DNA of 21,330 bases from an uncultured bacterium (GCA_937924555.1 CALDSN010000049.1:1-21330); one strand, 5' to 3'; positions 1-8,063 are shown, counted from the stretch's first letter. The notes: generated by a model from the sequence alone, not told the origin. Program-made: numbers and translations.

Positions 1-30
1 ACACAGGGAAAGCCCACCTACATTGTATTA

Positions 31-103
31 TTAACCTGCTAACCCGTTAACCTGCCAACCTGCAATGTGCGCAGCTCGTTTAACGTTTAACGTCTAACGT
101 TTA
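31..103. repeat. 73-bp direct repeat, copy 1
   Basis: This copy matches 202-274 at a fixed offset of 171 nt with only four mismatches. Internally it is made of short degenerate repeats: first variants of TAACCTGC/TAACCCGT, then GCAATGTGCGCAGCTCG, then variants of TTTAACG. It continues for a few more TTTAACG-like units (to about 114) beyond the part shared with copy 2. No open frame of note crosses it. Function unknown; the short iterated units suggest slippage-prone intergenic DNA. Confidence 0.85.
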
Positions 104-201
104 CCGCTTAACCCACACCTCCCCCTCTGCTTTTCTCTGCCCTCGCTCTGCTCTTCTCTGTGTTAAAAGAATATTCTGCGCAACGTCACTCAGTGTCATT
201 T

Positions 202-274
202 TTAACCTGCTAACCCGTTAACCCGCTAACCTGCAATGTGCGCAGCTCGTTTAACGTTTAACATCTAGCGTTTA
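202..274. repeat. 73-bp direct repeat, copy 2
   Basis: Second copy of the repeat at 31-103. The mismatches are two in the TAACCTGC-like part and two in the TTTAACG-like part, while the central GCAATGTGCGCAGCTCG is identical. The DNA between the copies (about 115-201) is CT-rich, with repeated TCTCTGC-type words, and codes for nothing I recognise. Since only two copies are visible, whether this is a dispersed genomic repeat cannot be told from the window. Confidence 0.85.
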
Positions 275-360
275 ACCCTCCCTTTCCCCCACTCTTTTCC
301 TCTTGATTGATTTCATCCCGTGTTTATCGAACGCACATGCAAGAAATGCCACATCTCTGC

Positions 361-428
361 CTCATCAAACCGAGGTGATTCCCTCATCCCACCCGGGAGT
401 CACGAGGGAGTCACCCAAGAATGATGAG
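361..428. repeat. 11-nt-phased palindrome, copy A
   Basis: Two 33-nt arms (361-393 and 396-428) flank a 2-nt centre. About 23 of 33 positions are complementary. Each arm divides into three 11-nt units (for example GAGTCACGAGG then GAGTCACCCAA in the right arm). It is the most diverged of the four copies in sequence but keeps the arm length and period. It ends 108 nt before the ino1 start codon. The rest of 1-536 holds the direct repeats, a CT-rich tract and a TTGACA box; I see no gene there. Confidence 0.7.
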
Positions 429-477
429 TCAAAGTAACAAGAGAGATATTGCCAGAGGGATGCCCCAAGATTTAAGC

Positions 478-483
478 TTGACA
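478..483 (+). promoter_or_regulatory. Candidate -35 box (TTGACA) for the inositol operon
   Basis: A perfect TTGACA, preceded by C, lies 53 nt upstream of the ino1 start and 49 nt downstream of palindrome copy A. No convincing TATAAT-like -10 is found 16-18 nt downstream, so the promoter assignment rests only on this box and its recurrence upstream of other genes in the window. Confidence 0.35.
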
Positions 484-536
484 CGCAGCAGGAGCTAAAA
501 ATCCTGTGAGAAAAAAACTTAAGTTAGGAGTTAAAG

Positions 537-1856
537 ATGCTTAGAGCTGAAGAAATACATGCTGCTAAAGGCAAGTTAGGTGTTTTATTAGTAGGTCTTG
601 GTGCGGTCAGCACCACCTTTGTCGCCGGTGTGGAAGCCATCAAGAAGGGGCAATCCGAGCCTATCGGTTCCGTGTCACAAATGGCGACCATCCGTTTGGG
701 CAAGCGCACAGAGAACAGAAGCCCCTTGATAAAGGACTTTGTGCCTCTGGCGAAGCTGGAGGATATTGAGTTTTTGGCATGGGACATCTTTGAAGCCGAT
801 GCCTATGAAGCAGCTTTGAAAGCCGGAGTGTTGGAGAAAACCGAGATAGACACCCTGGAGCAGGAATTGCGCAAGCTGAAGCCCCATAAAGCCGTGTTCA
901 GCAAGGATTATGTGAAAAAGCTGGATGGACAGCACATCAAACACGGGGCAAACAAAATGGATTTGGCAGAGCAACTGATGGCGGATATTGCTGCCTTCAA
1001 AGCCGAAAAGCAGCTCGACCGCATGGTGATGGCATGGGCAGCCTCCACGGAAGTGTATTTGGAAGCGGATGCCGTGCATTTAACTCTGGATAGTTTTGAG
1101 CAAGCAATGCGGGAAAATCATCCTGCCATTGCTCCTTCCATGATATATGCTTATGCCGCATTGCAGATGGGCATTCCCTTCCTGAACGGTGCGCCAAACC
1201 TGAATTTGGAGGTTCCTGCCCTGCGTGCTTTGGCACAAGCCAAGAAAGTGCCCGTGGGCGGAAAGGACTTCAAGACCGGGCAAACCCTGATGAAAACCAT
1301 CATCGCTCCCGGACTGAAAGCAAGAATGATTGGGGTGAATGGCTGGTTCTCCACCAACATCCTGGGCAATCGTGACGGTGAGGTGCTGGACGACCCAGAA
1401 TCTTTCAAAACCAAGGAAGTTAGCAAGCTTTCGGTGTTGGAATCCATCCTGGAGCAGGAAAAATATCCTCATTTATATGGCGACCTGTTCCACAAGGTAC
1501 GCATCAACTATTACCCTCCGCGGGGTGACAACAAAGAAAGCTGGGATAATATAGACATCATTGGTTGGATGGGATATCCCATGCAGATAAAGATAAACTT
1601 CCTGTGTCGGGATAGCATCCTTGCTGCGCCGGTGTTGCTGGATTTGATTCTGTTTATTGATCTGGCACAACGCTGCGAGATGTATGGCGTGCAGGAATGG
1701 CTGTCCTTCTTCTGGAAATCGCCCATGACGGCTCCCGGATTGCAGCCGGAGAATGACCTGTTTATCCAGCAAACCAAGCTGAAAAACACGCTGAGATACA
1801 TGATGAAAGAGGATATGATCACCCACTTGGGTTTGGAATATTACGACCAGATGTAG
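537..1856 (+). CDS. ino1: Inositol-3-phosphate synthase (MIPS)
   Basis: A 439-residue cytoplasmic enzyme expected to convert glucose 6-phosphate to myo-inositol 3-phosphate (1L-myo-inositol 1-phosphate) with NAD+. Visible features are the N-terminal Rossmann loop GLGAVSTTFVAG (about residues 21-32), the GGKDFKTGQT active-site motif (about 241-250) and the STNILGNRDG stretch (about 272-281) resembling the family SxNxLGNxDG signature. Length fits bacterial members. The ATG is preceded by TAGGAG (525-530) with a 6-nt gap, which fixes the start. It is the first gene of a three-gene run with a phosphotransferase 8 nt downstream and a nucleotidyltransferase after that. The neighbours suggest that its product is activated as CDP-inositol rather than going straight to phosphatidylinositol. 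Confidence 0.93.
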   Translation: MLRAEEIHAAKGKLGVLLVGLGAVSTTFVAGVEAIKKGQSEPIGSVSQMATIRLGKRTENRSPLIKDFVPLAKLEDIEFLAWDIFEADAYEAALKAGVLEKTEIDTLEQELRKLKPHKAVFSKDYVKKLDGQHIKHGANKMDLAEQLMADIAAFKAEKQLDRMVMAWAASTEVYLEADAVHLTLDSFEQAMRENHPAIAPSMIYAYAALQMGIPFLNGAPNLNLEVPALRALAQAKKVPVGGKDFKTGQTLMKTIIAPGLKARMIGVNGWFSTNILGNRDGEVLDDPESFKTKEVSKLSVLESILEQEKYPHLYGDLFHKVRINYYPPRGDNKESWDNIDIIGWMGYPMQIKINFLCRDSILAAPVLLDLILFIDLAQRCEMYGVQEWLSFFWKSPMTAPGLQPENDLFIQQTKLKNTLRYMMKEDMITHLGLEYYDQM

Positions 1857-1864
1857 CTTTGGCG

Positions 1865-2971
1865 ATGAAGAAGATAAAACTGCTGTTCAAAATAGGTTAT
1901 GCCTATCACAAGGCGGCTTTTGACCCGATTATAGACCTGCTTCTGTCCAACGAGAATTACGATGTGTGGTTCTCGTTGGATATGGAGAAGCTGAAATACT
2001 TCATCTTTGAGTTTCCGTATCGCAACCGGATTATTGACCAATGGGCAAAGCTTGGCTATCGCTTCACCAAGGAAACGAAGGGCTTTGACATTGTGATTGC
2101 GGGAGATACGCTGCGTAATGCGGAGGATTATGGCAAGACCCTGCTAATCTTCCTGAACCACGGAACGGGGATTAAGAACATCCTGTACCGCAACCTTGCC
2201 CGGGCTAAGGGACATAAGTATCAGATATTTGTGGAAGGTCAGCATCGGGTGGATTCGCTATTGGCATGCCCACACCTGGGACAGAGCGAAGTGCATTTGG
2301 TGGGGCTGCCGAAGCTGGATTATTACTTTATGGGCAAGTATAAGCGGGAAGAGGTGCTTACGCGTCTGGGACTTGATCCCGCCAAGAAGACCCTGCTGTT
2401 TGCACCTACCTATAAGCCTACTTGTATGTATGACATCAAGGATGATATCTTTAGGGAAACGCGGGAGATAAACCTGATAATCAAGCTGCATCCCTATAGC
2501 TGGATGGGCAAATATGCACCGCATAAGCAGCACCGCATCTTTGAAAGCAGAGTGAAGAAATATCCCCATGCCAGGCTGTTACCCTTTACGGAGCTGAGCA
2601 TTCTGCCCTATTATGTGGCGGCGGACAGCATCCTTAGCGAGGCAAGCAGCACGGTGTTCGACTTTATTGCCTTCGGGAAGTATGGCATCGTGTATGACCT
2701 CCCCTGCGACAAACTGAATCACTCCGATGGTCAACCGCTATTGGAGATAGATAACCGGGAATTCCTGAAAGGTGCCTTTCCGCATATTGGCAGTGGGAAG
2801 GAGCTGATGCAGGCTTTTGCGCAAGCGCTGAACCCCAGCGAGGAGATGAAGCGAACTGCGGATGAATACCGGGACAAGTATTTCTATAAGCTGGATGGCA
2901 AGGCAAGCCAGAGGTTTGTGAGCAAGATGGAAGAGCTATACCGTGAAGGTGGGCACGAAAATGGAGCGTGA
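1865..2971 (+). CDS. TagB/TagF-like CDP-alcohol phosphotransferase
   Basis: A 368-residue protein of the CDP-glycerol glycerophosphotransferase type (Glyphos_transf fold). Hallmarks are NHGTGIKN (about residue 98), FAPTYKPT (about 179), the KLHP step (about 207) and ADSILSEASSTVFDF (about 253-267). The last matches the TagF TDYSSxxFD donor-site region with Glu in place of the usual Asp-Tyr pair. Known relatives move polyol phosphate from a CDP carrier to a glycan or lipid acceptor at the inner membrane face. Sitting between MIPS and a cytidylyltransferase, it probably uses CDP-inositol; that substrate is my inference. I chose the ATG at 1865; a TTG two codons earlier (1859) is also open. The stop is 3 nt before the next ATG, so the genes are probably translationally coupled. 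Confidence 0.8.
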   Translation: MKKIKLLFKIGYAYHKAAFDPIIDLLLSNENYDVWFSLDMEKLKYFIFEFPYRNRIIDQWAKLGYRFTKETKGFDIVIAGDTLRNAEDYGKTLLIFLNHGTGIKNILYRNLARAKGHKYQIFVEGQHRVDSLLACPHLGQSEVHLVGLPKLDYYFMGKYKREEVLTRLGLDPAKKTLLFAPTYKPTCMYDIKDDIFRETREINLIIKLHPYSWMGKYAPHKQHRIFESRVKKYPHARLLPFTELSILPYYVAADSILSEASSTVFDFIAFGKYGIVYDLPCDKLNHSDGQPLLEIDNREFLKGAFPHIGSGKELMQAFAQALNPSEEMKRTADEYRDKYFYKLDGKASQRFVSKMEELYREGGHENGA

Positions 2972-2974
2972 AGC

Positions 2975-3688
2975 ATGAAGGGAGTGATCATCGCCGCAGG
3001 GTTTGGCAGTAGGCTGTGGAACCTGAGCAATAAAACCCCCAAGACCTTACTGCCTTATGGTAATGGGACAATCCTCTCCACGATTATCGGGCAGCTTAAG
3101 GCAGCCGGTGTGACGGAGCTTGGCTTGGTGCTGGGCTTTAACATGCAGGAGATTTGTGCGTATCTGGAGACATTCGATGCGGGTATGCCGATCAAGATAA
3201 TTGAAAACCTGGAGTGGGAGCGGGGAAACGGCATTTCGGTGCATAAGGCAAAGGACTTCTGCGCCGGTGATAGCTTTATCCTCTCCATGTCCGATCATGT
3301 GGTGCACATTGAGGCTTTGAGGCAGATTGTGCAGAGTCCCCTGAAGGCAAATCTGCTGCTGGTGGATCCATATATTGAACAGAACTTTGATCTGGACGAT
3401 GCAACCAAAGTGCAGCTTGAGGGCAACGATATTGTGGCTATAGGGAAAGAGCTAAAGAGCTATAACGCTTTGGATTGCGGGATATTCCGCTTGCAGGAGG
3501 ATTTCTTTGGGGCAGTGGAGACCGCTGAAGCAAAAGGGATAGAATCCATCAGTGGGGCAATAAGCGAGCTTATCTCAGCAAAGCGGATGCAAGGAGTCAT
3601 GGTGACTGCACCGTACATGTGGCTGGATATTGATACACCGGAGGCGTATAACTATGCTCTGGAGAATATTGCCGCTTTAAGCCTCTAA
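2975..3688 (+). CDS. Inositol-1-phosphate cytidylyltransferase-like enzyme
   Basis: A 237-residue sugar-nucleotidyltransferase. The N-terminus has the AAGFGSRLW nucleotide-binding loop (residues 7-15) followed by KTPKTLLP (20-27). RGNGISVHKAKDF (83-95), FILSMSDHVVH (101-111) and LDCGIFRL (166-173) resemble the IPCT domain of archaeal and thermophile IPCT-DIPPS proteins, which makes CDP-inositol from CTP and inositol 1-phosphate. The C-terminal membrane DIPPS domain of those fusions is absent. A TagF-like gene directly upstream could supply the transfer step instead. A generic sugar or choline-phosphate nucleotidyltransferase is the alternative; co-operonic MIPS favours inositol. The 3' end overlaps the convergent tcdA gene by 12 nt. 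Confidence 0.75.
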   Translation: MKGVIIAAGFGSRLWNLSNKTPKTLLPYGNGTILSTIIGQLKAAGVTELGLVLGFNMQEICAYLETFDAGMPIKIIENLEWERGNGISVHKAKDFCAGDSFILSMSDHVVHIEALRQIVQSPLKANLLLVDPYIEQNFDLDDATKVQLEGNDIVAIGKELKSYNALDCGIFRLQEDFFGAVETAEAKGIESISGAISELISAKRMQGVMVTAPYMWLDIDTPEAYNYALENIAALSL

Positions 3689-4414
3689 ACAGGCTTTGAT
3701 AACCCAGGAAGCTGCCATCATGCCCATAATGGCAGGCATATAGCTGATGGAGCCAATAGTCTTGCGCTGTCTGCCACGGGTGATAATCAGTTCATCGGGG
3801 CTGTCTATATCCTCATCTGGTTTGGTGGGAAGTTCTGAGGAATACACGCAAGGAAACTTGCCACGTATGCCACGCCTTCCCAAGAACTTACGCACTCTGC
3901 GGGCAAGGGGACAGTTGATGCTTTTATCGATGGTGGAGAGATGTATCTTGGAGGGGTCGGTGCGGTTGCCGGCACCCATCACGGCGATGAACTTGCGCTC
4001 ATCCCGCACAAGGTATTCCAGCATGCCAATCTTGGGGCCGAGGCTGTCGATGGCGTCCACAATATAATCTGCTCCTTGCAGCAATGAGGCTCGGTTCTCT
4101 TGGTCAATAAACTCAGTGTGACAGATAATCTTGGCTGCAGGGTTGATGTCCAGGATGCGTTGCTGCATCACCTCTGTTTTGGGTTTTCCGATGCTAGAGT
4201 GCAGGGCGATAATCTGACGGTTCAGATTGCTGGAGCCAACGGTGTCAAAATCTATTAGGATAAAGCTGCCTATTCCTGCCCTTGCCAGAGCTTCTGCCGT
4301 GTGCGAGCCTACTCCGCCCAAGCCCACCACTGCCACACACACTTGGGAGAGCTTAGCCATGGCTTCCGTGCCAAGCAACAATTCGGTGCGGGAGAAGTCT
4401 GTAGTTTGGGTCAT
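3677..4414 (-). CDS. tcdA: tRNA threonylcarbamoyladenosine dehydratase (TcdA/YgdL)
   Basis: A 245-residue E1-like (ThiF/MoeB superfamily) enzyme that cyclises N6-threonylcarbamoyladenosine at tRNA position 37 using ATP. It opens with the family FSRTELLLG motif (residues 7-15). It then shows GLGGVGS (31-37) for ATP binding, SNLNRQ (62-67), VDAID (119-123) and MGAGNRTDP (146-154). NCPLARRVRK follows, then FPCVYSSE (187-194), as in YgdL proteins. I prefer the ATG at 4414, one nucleotide after the TatD stop. A TTG at 4426 would add four residues and overlap TatD. It is the last gene of the glycan operon that starts at 7979, although its role is tRNA modification. Confidence 0.92.
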   Translation of the reverse strand: MTQTTDFSRTELLLGTEAMAKLSQVCVAVVGLGGVGSHTAEALARAGIGSFILIDFDTVGSSNLNRQIIALHSSIGKPKTEVMQQRILDINPAAKIICHTEFIDQENRASLLQGADYIVDAIDSLGPKIGMLEYLVRDERKFIAVMGAGNRTDPSKIHLSTIDKSINCPLARRVRKFLGRRGIRGKFPCVYSSELPTKPDEDIDSPDELIITRGRQRKTIGSISYMPAIMGMMAASWVIKACLEA

Positions 4415-4415
4415 A

Positions 4416-5144
4416 TCAGCGTCCAAAGAGGTATTTAGCGCTTCGGGCTTGCAAACTTAGCAGATTGGGAACAGGGATTTGGGATAGCTCGGAGCACTTC
4501 TGCACCAAGGCAGGTAAGCGCAGCAGCGGGTTTTGCTCACCATCTTTCAGGTAGTATTGAGTGATATCCGTCTCGAACAGGATCCGCTGATGAGTAAGCA
4601 TAGCATTTAGTAAATCCAGTTTATCTTCCTTCACAATGCGGTTGCTGATAGTGAATATCGCATCCAAGCGTTTAAGCTGGTTAAAGCCTTGCACCGAGCC
4701 GGCATAACCGTGAATAAGGTACTTCAGTGGGTATTGCTTTAGGGTACTAAATGCTTCTTCTTGATGCCCCACAAGATGCAAAACCACAGGCAGGTGAAAG
4801 TCCGCAGCCAGCTCCAATTGTTTGGTGAAATCCTCTCGTTGCACGGCAATCTCCGGGTTGTTGTTATCCAAGCCTATCTCGCCGATAGCCCACAGGCTGG
4901 TATCTTCGCACAGCTTGCGCAGATACTTCATGTCCAGATCGCATTCATCGAAATTGGGGTGGATGCCGGCACTAAAGACTATGCGGGGATCGGGATTGGC
5001 AAGATGCCATGCCACTTCGCATTTTCGCAGGGCAGAGGAGGCAAAGAAGCCTATTCCTGCAGCTTCCGCTTCGTCCAACAGGGAGGGGAGAGATACCACC
5101 TCAGCGAGGTTGGCAAGATGGCAATGGGCGTCAATATAGTTCAT
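4416..5144 (-). CDS. TatD-family metal-dependent hydrolase
   Basis: A 242-residue TIM-barrel hydrolase of the amidohydrolase superfamily, TatD type, expected to be a metal-dependent nuclease or phosphoesterase. Metal-site residues visible are DAHCHL (His7, His9), GEIGLD (Glu89), VLHLVGH (His123), LIHGY (His145) and FETDI (Asp193). The true start is the ATG at 5144, whose bases overlap the upstream stop as ATGA. A longer reading to 5192 only adds residues encoded inside the neighbouring gene. It is slightly shorter than typical TatD (about 260 residues) and more divergent, so substrate is uncertain. Confidence 0.85.
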   Translation of the reverse strand: MNYIDAHCHLANLAEVVSLPSLLDEAEAAGIGFFASSALRKCEVAWHLANPDPRIVFSAGIHPNFDECDLDMKYLRKLCEDTSLWAIGEIGLDNNNPEIAVQREDFTKQLELAADFHLPVVLHLVGHQEEAFSTLKQYPLKYLIHGYAGSVQGFNQLKRLDAIFTISNRIVKEDKLDLLNAMLTHQRILFETDITQYYLKDGEQNPLLRLPALVQKCSELSQIPVPNLLSLQARSAKYLFGR

Positions 5145-6202
5145 GGTGCAAGCTCCGGCATTAGTTTTGTTATTTCTTGGGCAGCACGCCAACCCGCTTT
5201 ACCATCCAAGGGATCAATCAGGGTGGAGATGAGTTCCTTGCGGGCAGAGGCGGTTTGGGATGCTGTGCTGAGGGCTTGGGATATGGCATTATCCACTTCG
5301 CTAAAAGTGTCTATGCGGATGGATACACTCTTGATAAGCTCGATAACGTCGTCCATGGTGCGCTTGGTGGCTTCGATGCTGAAGGTGATTATCGGTCTGT
5401 TCACGATGCAGAACTCGGCAATCAAACTGTTCGTGTCGCCGATGCACACATCTGCCAGCAGCAGATAGGGATAGATATCCGTAGCGTCAATGTAGTGGAT
5501 GCCCGGCAGCTTACTGAGGTAGTCCTTATAGTATTGGCTCATGCGGGGATGCAGGGTTACCAGTATGTTGTATTTGGCGGATAGGCTTTGCACCTTGTTA
5601 TACCATTTATGCACTGCGCTCATCCCCGAGCCATCCCAGGTGGAAGAAAACAGCACGGTTGGCTTGTTCTCATCCAACTGCAGGCTTTGCCTCAGCTCTG
5701 CCAGCATCGAGGGTGGATAGCTGCCATTAAAGAGGCTGTCGCTTTTGGGATAGCCGATAGCTTTCACCGGCTTTGCTCCAAGGGCTTTGAGACGTGTCAC
5801 ATCGTGCATGCTGGTCATCAGATACGCATCGAAAAGATTGTAATAGTATGCCTTGGGAAAGCGTTTGAAGTTATATGCACCGTGCTCCAGCCCTAGCTTA
5901 ACAATCTGCTTTACCGGGTATTTCCATGCTGCATTGCGGAACATCAGCACTCCATCGGGGAAGCAAAAGGGATATTGATATATCTTGGTGGGAGCATCCA
6001 ACATGCCTTTGATGGCGGGGATTATCTTGGGGTCGGTGACAGCAATATCCATGTGCTTCAGGTGCGGGCGGATGTTGCGAAAGATGAAATAGTCGAAGCT
6101 ATCCTCGATGTGAAGCAGGTATTGTTTACGGGGGTGAAGCAGCTTGGCTATTCTCCAAGCTAGGTTGTAGGGCAAGTAGGCAAGATAATAGGTGTAAACC
6201 AT
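5141..6202 (-). CDS. Second TagB/TagF-like glycerophosphotransferase
   Basis: A 353-residue protein with the same GT-B-like fold signatures as the gene at 1865 but low sequence similarity to it. It shows GLEHGAY (about residues 104-110), then GYPKSD (150-155) and VLFSSTWDGSG (183-193). VTLHPR (215-220) and DVCIGDTNSLIAEF (251-264) follow, the last at the place of the TagF TDYSS donor site with an Asp-Thr-Asn-Ser variant. The hydrophobic N-terminus (residues 1-20) could be a membrane-contact helix. It lies between a heptosyltransferase and TatD with a 1-nt stop/start overlap (TGATG) upstream and an ATGA overlap downstream. Likely role: adding a phospho-polyol group to the lipopolysaccharide core. 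The donor is unknown; it could share the CDP-inositol pool made by the opposite operon. Confidence 0.72.
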   Translation of the reverse strand: MVYTYYLAYLPYNLAWRIAKLLHPRKQYLLHIEDSFDYFIFRNIRPHLKHMDIAVTDPKIIPAIKGMLDAPTKIYQYPFCFPDGVLMFRNAAWKYPVKQIVKLGLEHGAYNFKRFPKAYYYNLFDAYLMTSMHDVTRLKALGAKPVKAIGYPKSDSLFNGSYPPSMLAELRQSLQLDENKPTVLFSSTWDGSGMSAVHKWYNKVQSLSAKYNILVTLHPRMSQYYKDYLSKLPGIHYIDATDIYPYLLLADVCIGDTNSLIAEFCIVNRPIITFSIEATKRTMDDVIELIKSVSIRIDTFSEVDNAISQALSTASQTASARKELISTLIDPLDGKAGWRAAQEITKLMPELAP

Positions 6203-7230
6203 CAGGCTTCCTGCTCACCAGGTGGGATATGCTGCAAAATACTGTCCAGAACCTGCTGCGGGCTAACCAGCTTCATGCAATTATGGTGTTTAAGCGGACA
6301 CTTGGCAGCCCCGTGGCTTCCGCAAGGTCGGCAAGGCAATTCCGCCTCGAAAACAATATCTCCGCTGCGATAGGGATAGTAGCCAATGGACTGCACGGTG
6401 GGACCAAAGATGGCGTACACGGTAGTTTGCATGGCGTTGGCTATGTGCAAGGCACCGCTGTCGTTACATACCATCAGCGCACAGCGGTCTATCACCGCAG
6501 CGCTTTCCAGCAGGTTGGTCTTTGCTGCCAGATTCACAACATCTTGACTCTCCAAGGCAGCTTCGATAGCATCGCATTTTGCCTTATCCTGTTCCGCACC
6601 GATCAGTACGATGCCAAAGCCTTTATCCACCAGCCTTGTAGCAAGGGTAGTGAACGAAGACAGTAACCAGCATTTGGTAGCCCAGATTGAGCCGGGAGCA
6701 AGGGCAATAAGTTTCTTTCCCGCAAGGGGTTTCAACAGTTCCTCTGCTCTATGTACATCTGCTTTGGAGGGAAAAAGCTCTGTCTGTAAAGGGAATTGCC
6801 TTTGGCTTAGGAAGCTGAGCAGCATAAGGTTTTTAGAAAGCTTGTGCATCCCCGTGGGGTGAGGTATCTTGTCCGTGAGTAGCTGAGGCAGCATGCTCCG
6901 ATCAAAGCCTATCCTGCGTGGGATGCCGCTGAGCCACAGCAGCAAATGGGTACGCCCCGAGCTATGTGGCGATATGGCAAGGTCATAATGTACAGCGCGA
7001 AGCTGTTTCTGCATCTTGTATAGGCTCATCGCAGAATTCTTACGCTTAGCAAAGGGGATAATGCTGCGGATATGAGGGTTGTTTTCCAGCAGTTTGGCAG
7101 CTCCCGGAACGACCATAACATCCAGCATGGCAGAGGGATATAGCTGCTTTACTGCCCGGATGAGGGGAGTAATCAGGATCACATCGCCAATAAAGGCGGT
7201 CTGTACAATCAGGATTTGTTTAATTTCCAT
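6202..7230 (-). CDS. GT9 lipopolysaccharide heptosyltransferase
   Basis: A 342-residue family GT9 enzyme adding heptose to the inner core of lipopolysaccharide on the cytoplasmic membrane face. Visible are IVQTAFIGDVILITPL (residues 8-23) with the conserved Asp16, SPHSSGRTHLL (87-97), LAPGSIWATKCW (177-188) and CNDSGALHIA (255-264). There is also a four-Cys C-terminal patch, PCRPCG then CPLKHHNCM (299-319), typical of WaaF-type enzymes. This is the strongest evidence in the window for a Gram-negative outer membrane. The start codon overlaps the end of the upstream GT2 gene by 22 nt, and the stop overlaps the next start by one base. Confidence 0.92.
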   Translation of the reverse strand: MEIKQILIVQTAFIGDVILITPLIRAVKQLYPSAMLDVMVVPGAAKLLENNPHIRSIIPFAKRKNSAMSLYKMQKQLRAVHYDLAISPHSSGRTHLLLWLSGIPRRIGFDRSMLPQLLTDKIPHPTGMHKLSKNLMLLSFLSQRQFPLQTELFPSKADVHRAEELLKPLAGKKLIALAPGSIWATKCWLLSSFTTLATRLVDKGFGIVLIGAEQDKAKCDAIEAALESQDVVNLAAKTNLLESAAVIDRCALMVCNDSGALHIANAMQTTVYAIFGPTVQSIGYYPYRSGDIVFEAELPCRPCGSHGAAKCPLKHHNCMKLVSPQQVLDSILQHIPPGEQEA

Positions 7231-7979
7231 AGTGTGTGATACTTATACCATGTTCCCCAAGCGGTTGTGACGCAGAGCTTAAACCCCGGCAGACCGTCCA
7301 GAACGCCGCCTTTTAGCAGGAACATTTTAATAAAAGTGAAGCATGCTCTCGACACAGCCTTAGCGGGGCTGGATTTCTTGCCTGCGGCAGCCATTTTTTC
7401 TGCCCCAAGCTTGCCATACAGCTCCATCTTTGCTTTGTGCATGGCTTTTGTGGGGTAAGTGTAATGATGCAGTGTGCCCTGTAGCTTGTATGCAGGAAGC
7501 GAAGTAAGCACCGTCTCATGCACCAGTTCAGCATTGAAGTTGCTTTCCCTGCGGTTAAAGATGCGGTTGTGCCACTCGTTTTGCCAACCGCAGAAACGGA
7601 TGGCTTTGTTCAGGTAATAGGATTGCACTTTCACGCGGTAGATGAAGTCGCCAAAACCCTCGTTACGAAGCGTAGTTATAGCTTGCTGCAAGCGTGAGGA
7701 CACAATCTCATCGGCATCAAGGGAAAAAACCCAGTCATTTGAGGCAAGAGACACAGCCCTCTGACGAGCTTTACCAAAGCCTTCCCATTTATCCAGGTGA
7801 TACACCTTTGCGCCCAGCTCTGCACAGGTTTGCGGAGTGTTGTCTTGCGAACCGGTGTCCAGCACCACAATCTCATCTGCCCAAGCAACAGCCTCCAAAC
7901 ACTTCCGTATCCTATGCTCTTCGTTTTTCACGATCATGACTACGGAAAGAGGAGTGTATCCTTTTGTGTTGCTTGGCAT
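7209..7979 (-). CDS. GT2 glycosyltransferase, WaaE/KdtX type
   Basis: A 256-residue GT-A fold transferase. It shows SVVMIVKNEEHRI (residues 12-24), VVLDTGSQDNT (38-48), GKARQRAV (69-76) and the DxD-type metal site LDADEI (87-92). GWQNEWHNRIFNRR (131-144), with HET after it, matches WaaE/LpsA-like core glycosyltransferases that add glucose to the LPS inner core. A basic, hydrophobic tail from about residue 208 probably docks at the membrane. It is first in the five-gene operon running down to 3677. The ATG is preceded by AGGGATGG, and a TTGACA box plus palindrome copy B lie upstream. Confidence 0.88.
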   Translation of the reverse strand: MPSNTKGYTPLSVVMIVKNEEHRIRKCLEAVAWADEIVVLDTGSQDNTPQTCAELGAKVYHLDKWEGFGKARQRAVSLASNDWVFSLDADEIVSSRLQQAITTLRNEGFGDFIYRVKVQSYYLNKAIRFCGWQNEWHNRIFNRRESNFNAELVHETVLTSLPAYKLQGTLHHYTYPTKAMHKAKMELYGKLGAEKMAAAGKKSSPAKAVSRACFTFIKMFLLKGGVLDGLPGFKLCVTTAWGTWYKYHTLWKLNKS

Positions 7980-8038
7980 TATCCATCCCTTTATCAGCTT
8001 TTATCTCAATATTCCTTTTTTGTGCAGGCAGTCCAACA

Positions 8039-8044
8039 TGTCAA
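8039..8044 (-). promoter_or_regulatory. Candidate -35 box (TTGACA) for the GT2-GT9-TatD-tcdA operon
   Basis: On the minus strand the hexamer is TTGACA, preceded by C, 59 nt upstream of the GT2 start at 7979 and 19 nt from the near edge of palindrome copy B. The expected -10 position is A-rich but not TATAAT-like. Confidence 0.35.
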
Positions 8045-8063
8045 GCGAAAAGGGGCTTGCCTG

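Noticed and set aside
361..428. Palindromes read as transcription terminators
   Set aside because: No T-tract follows any of the four, and all lie upstream of genes rather than after convergent ends.
4761..5468. Plus-strand 235-residue frame
   Set aside because: Antisense to TatD and the TagB-like gene, both of which have clear family motifs and coupled starts.
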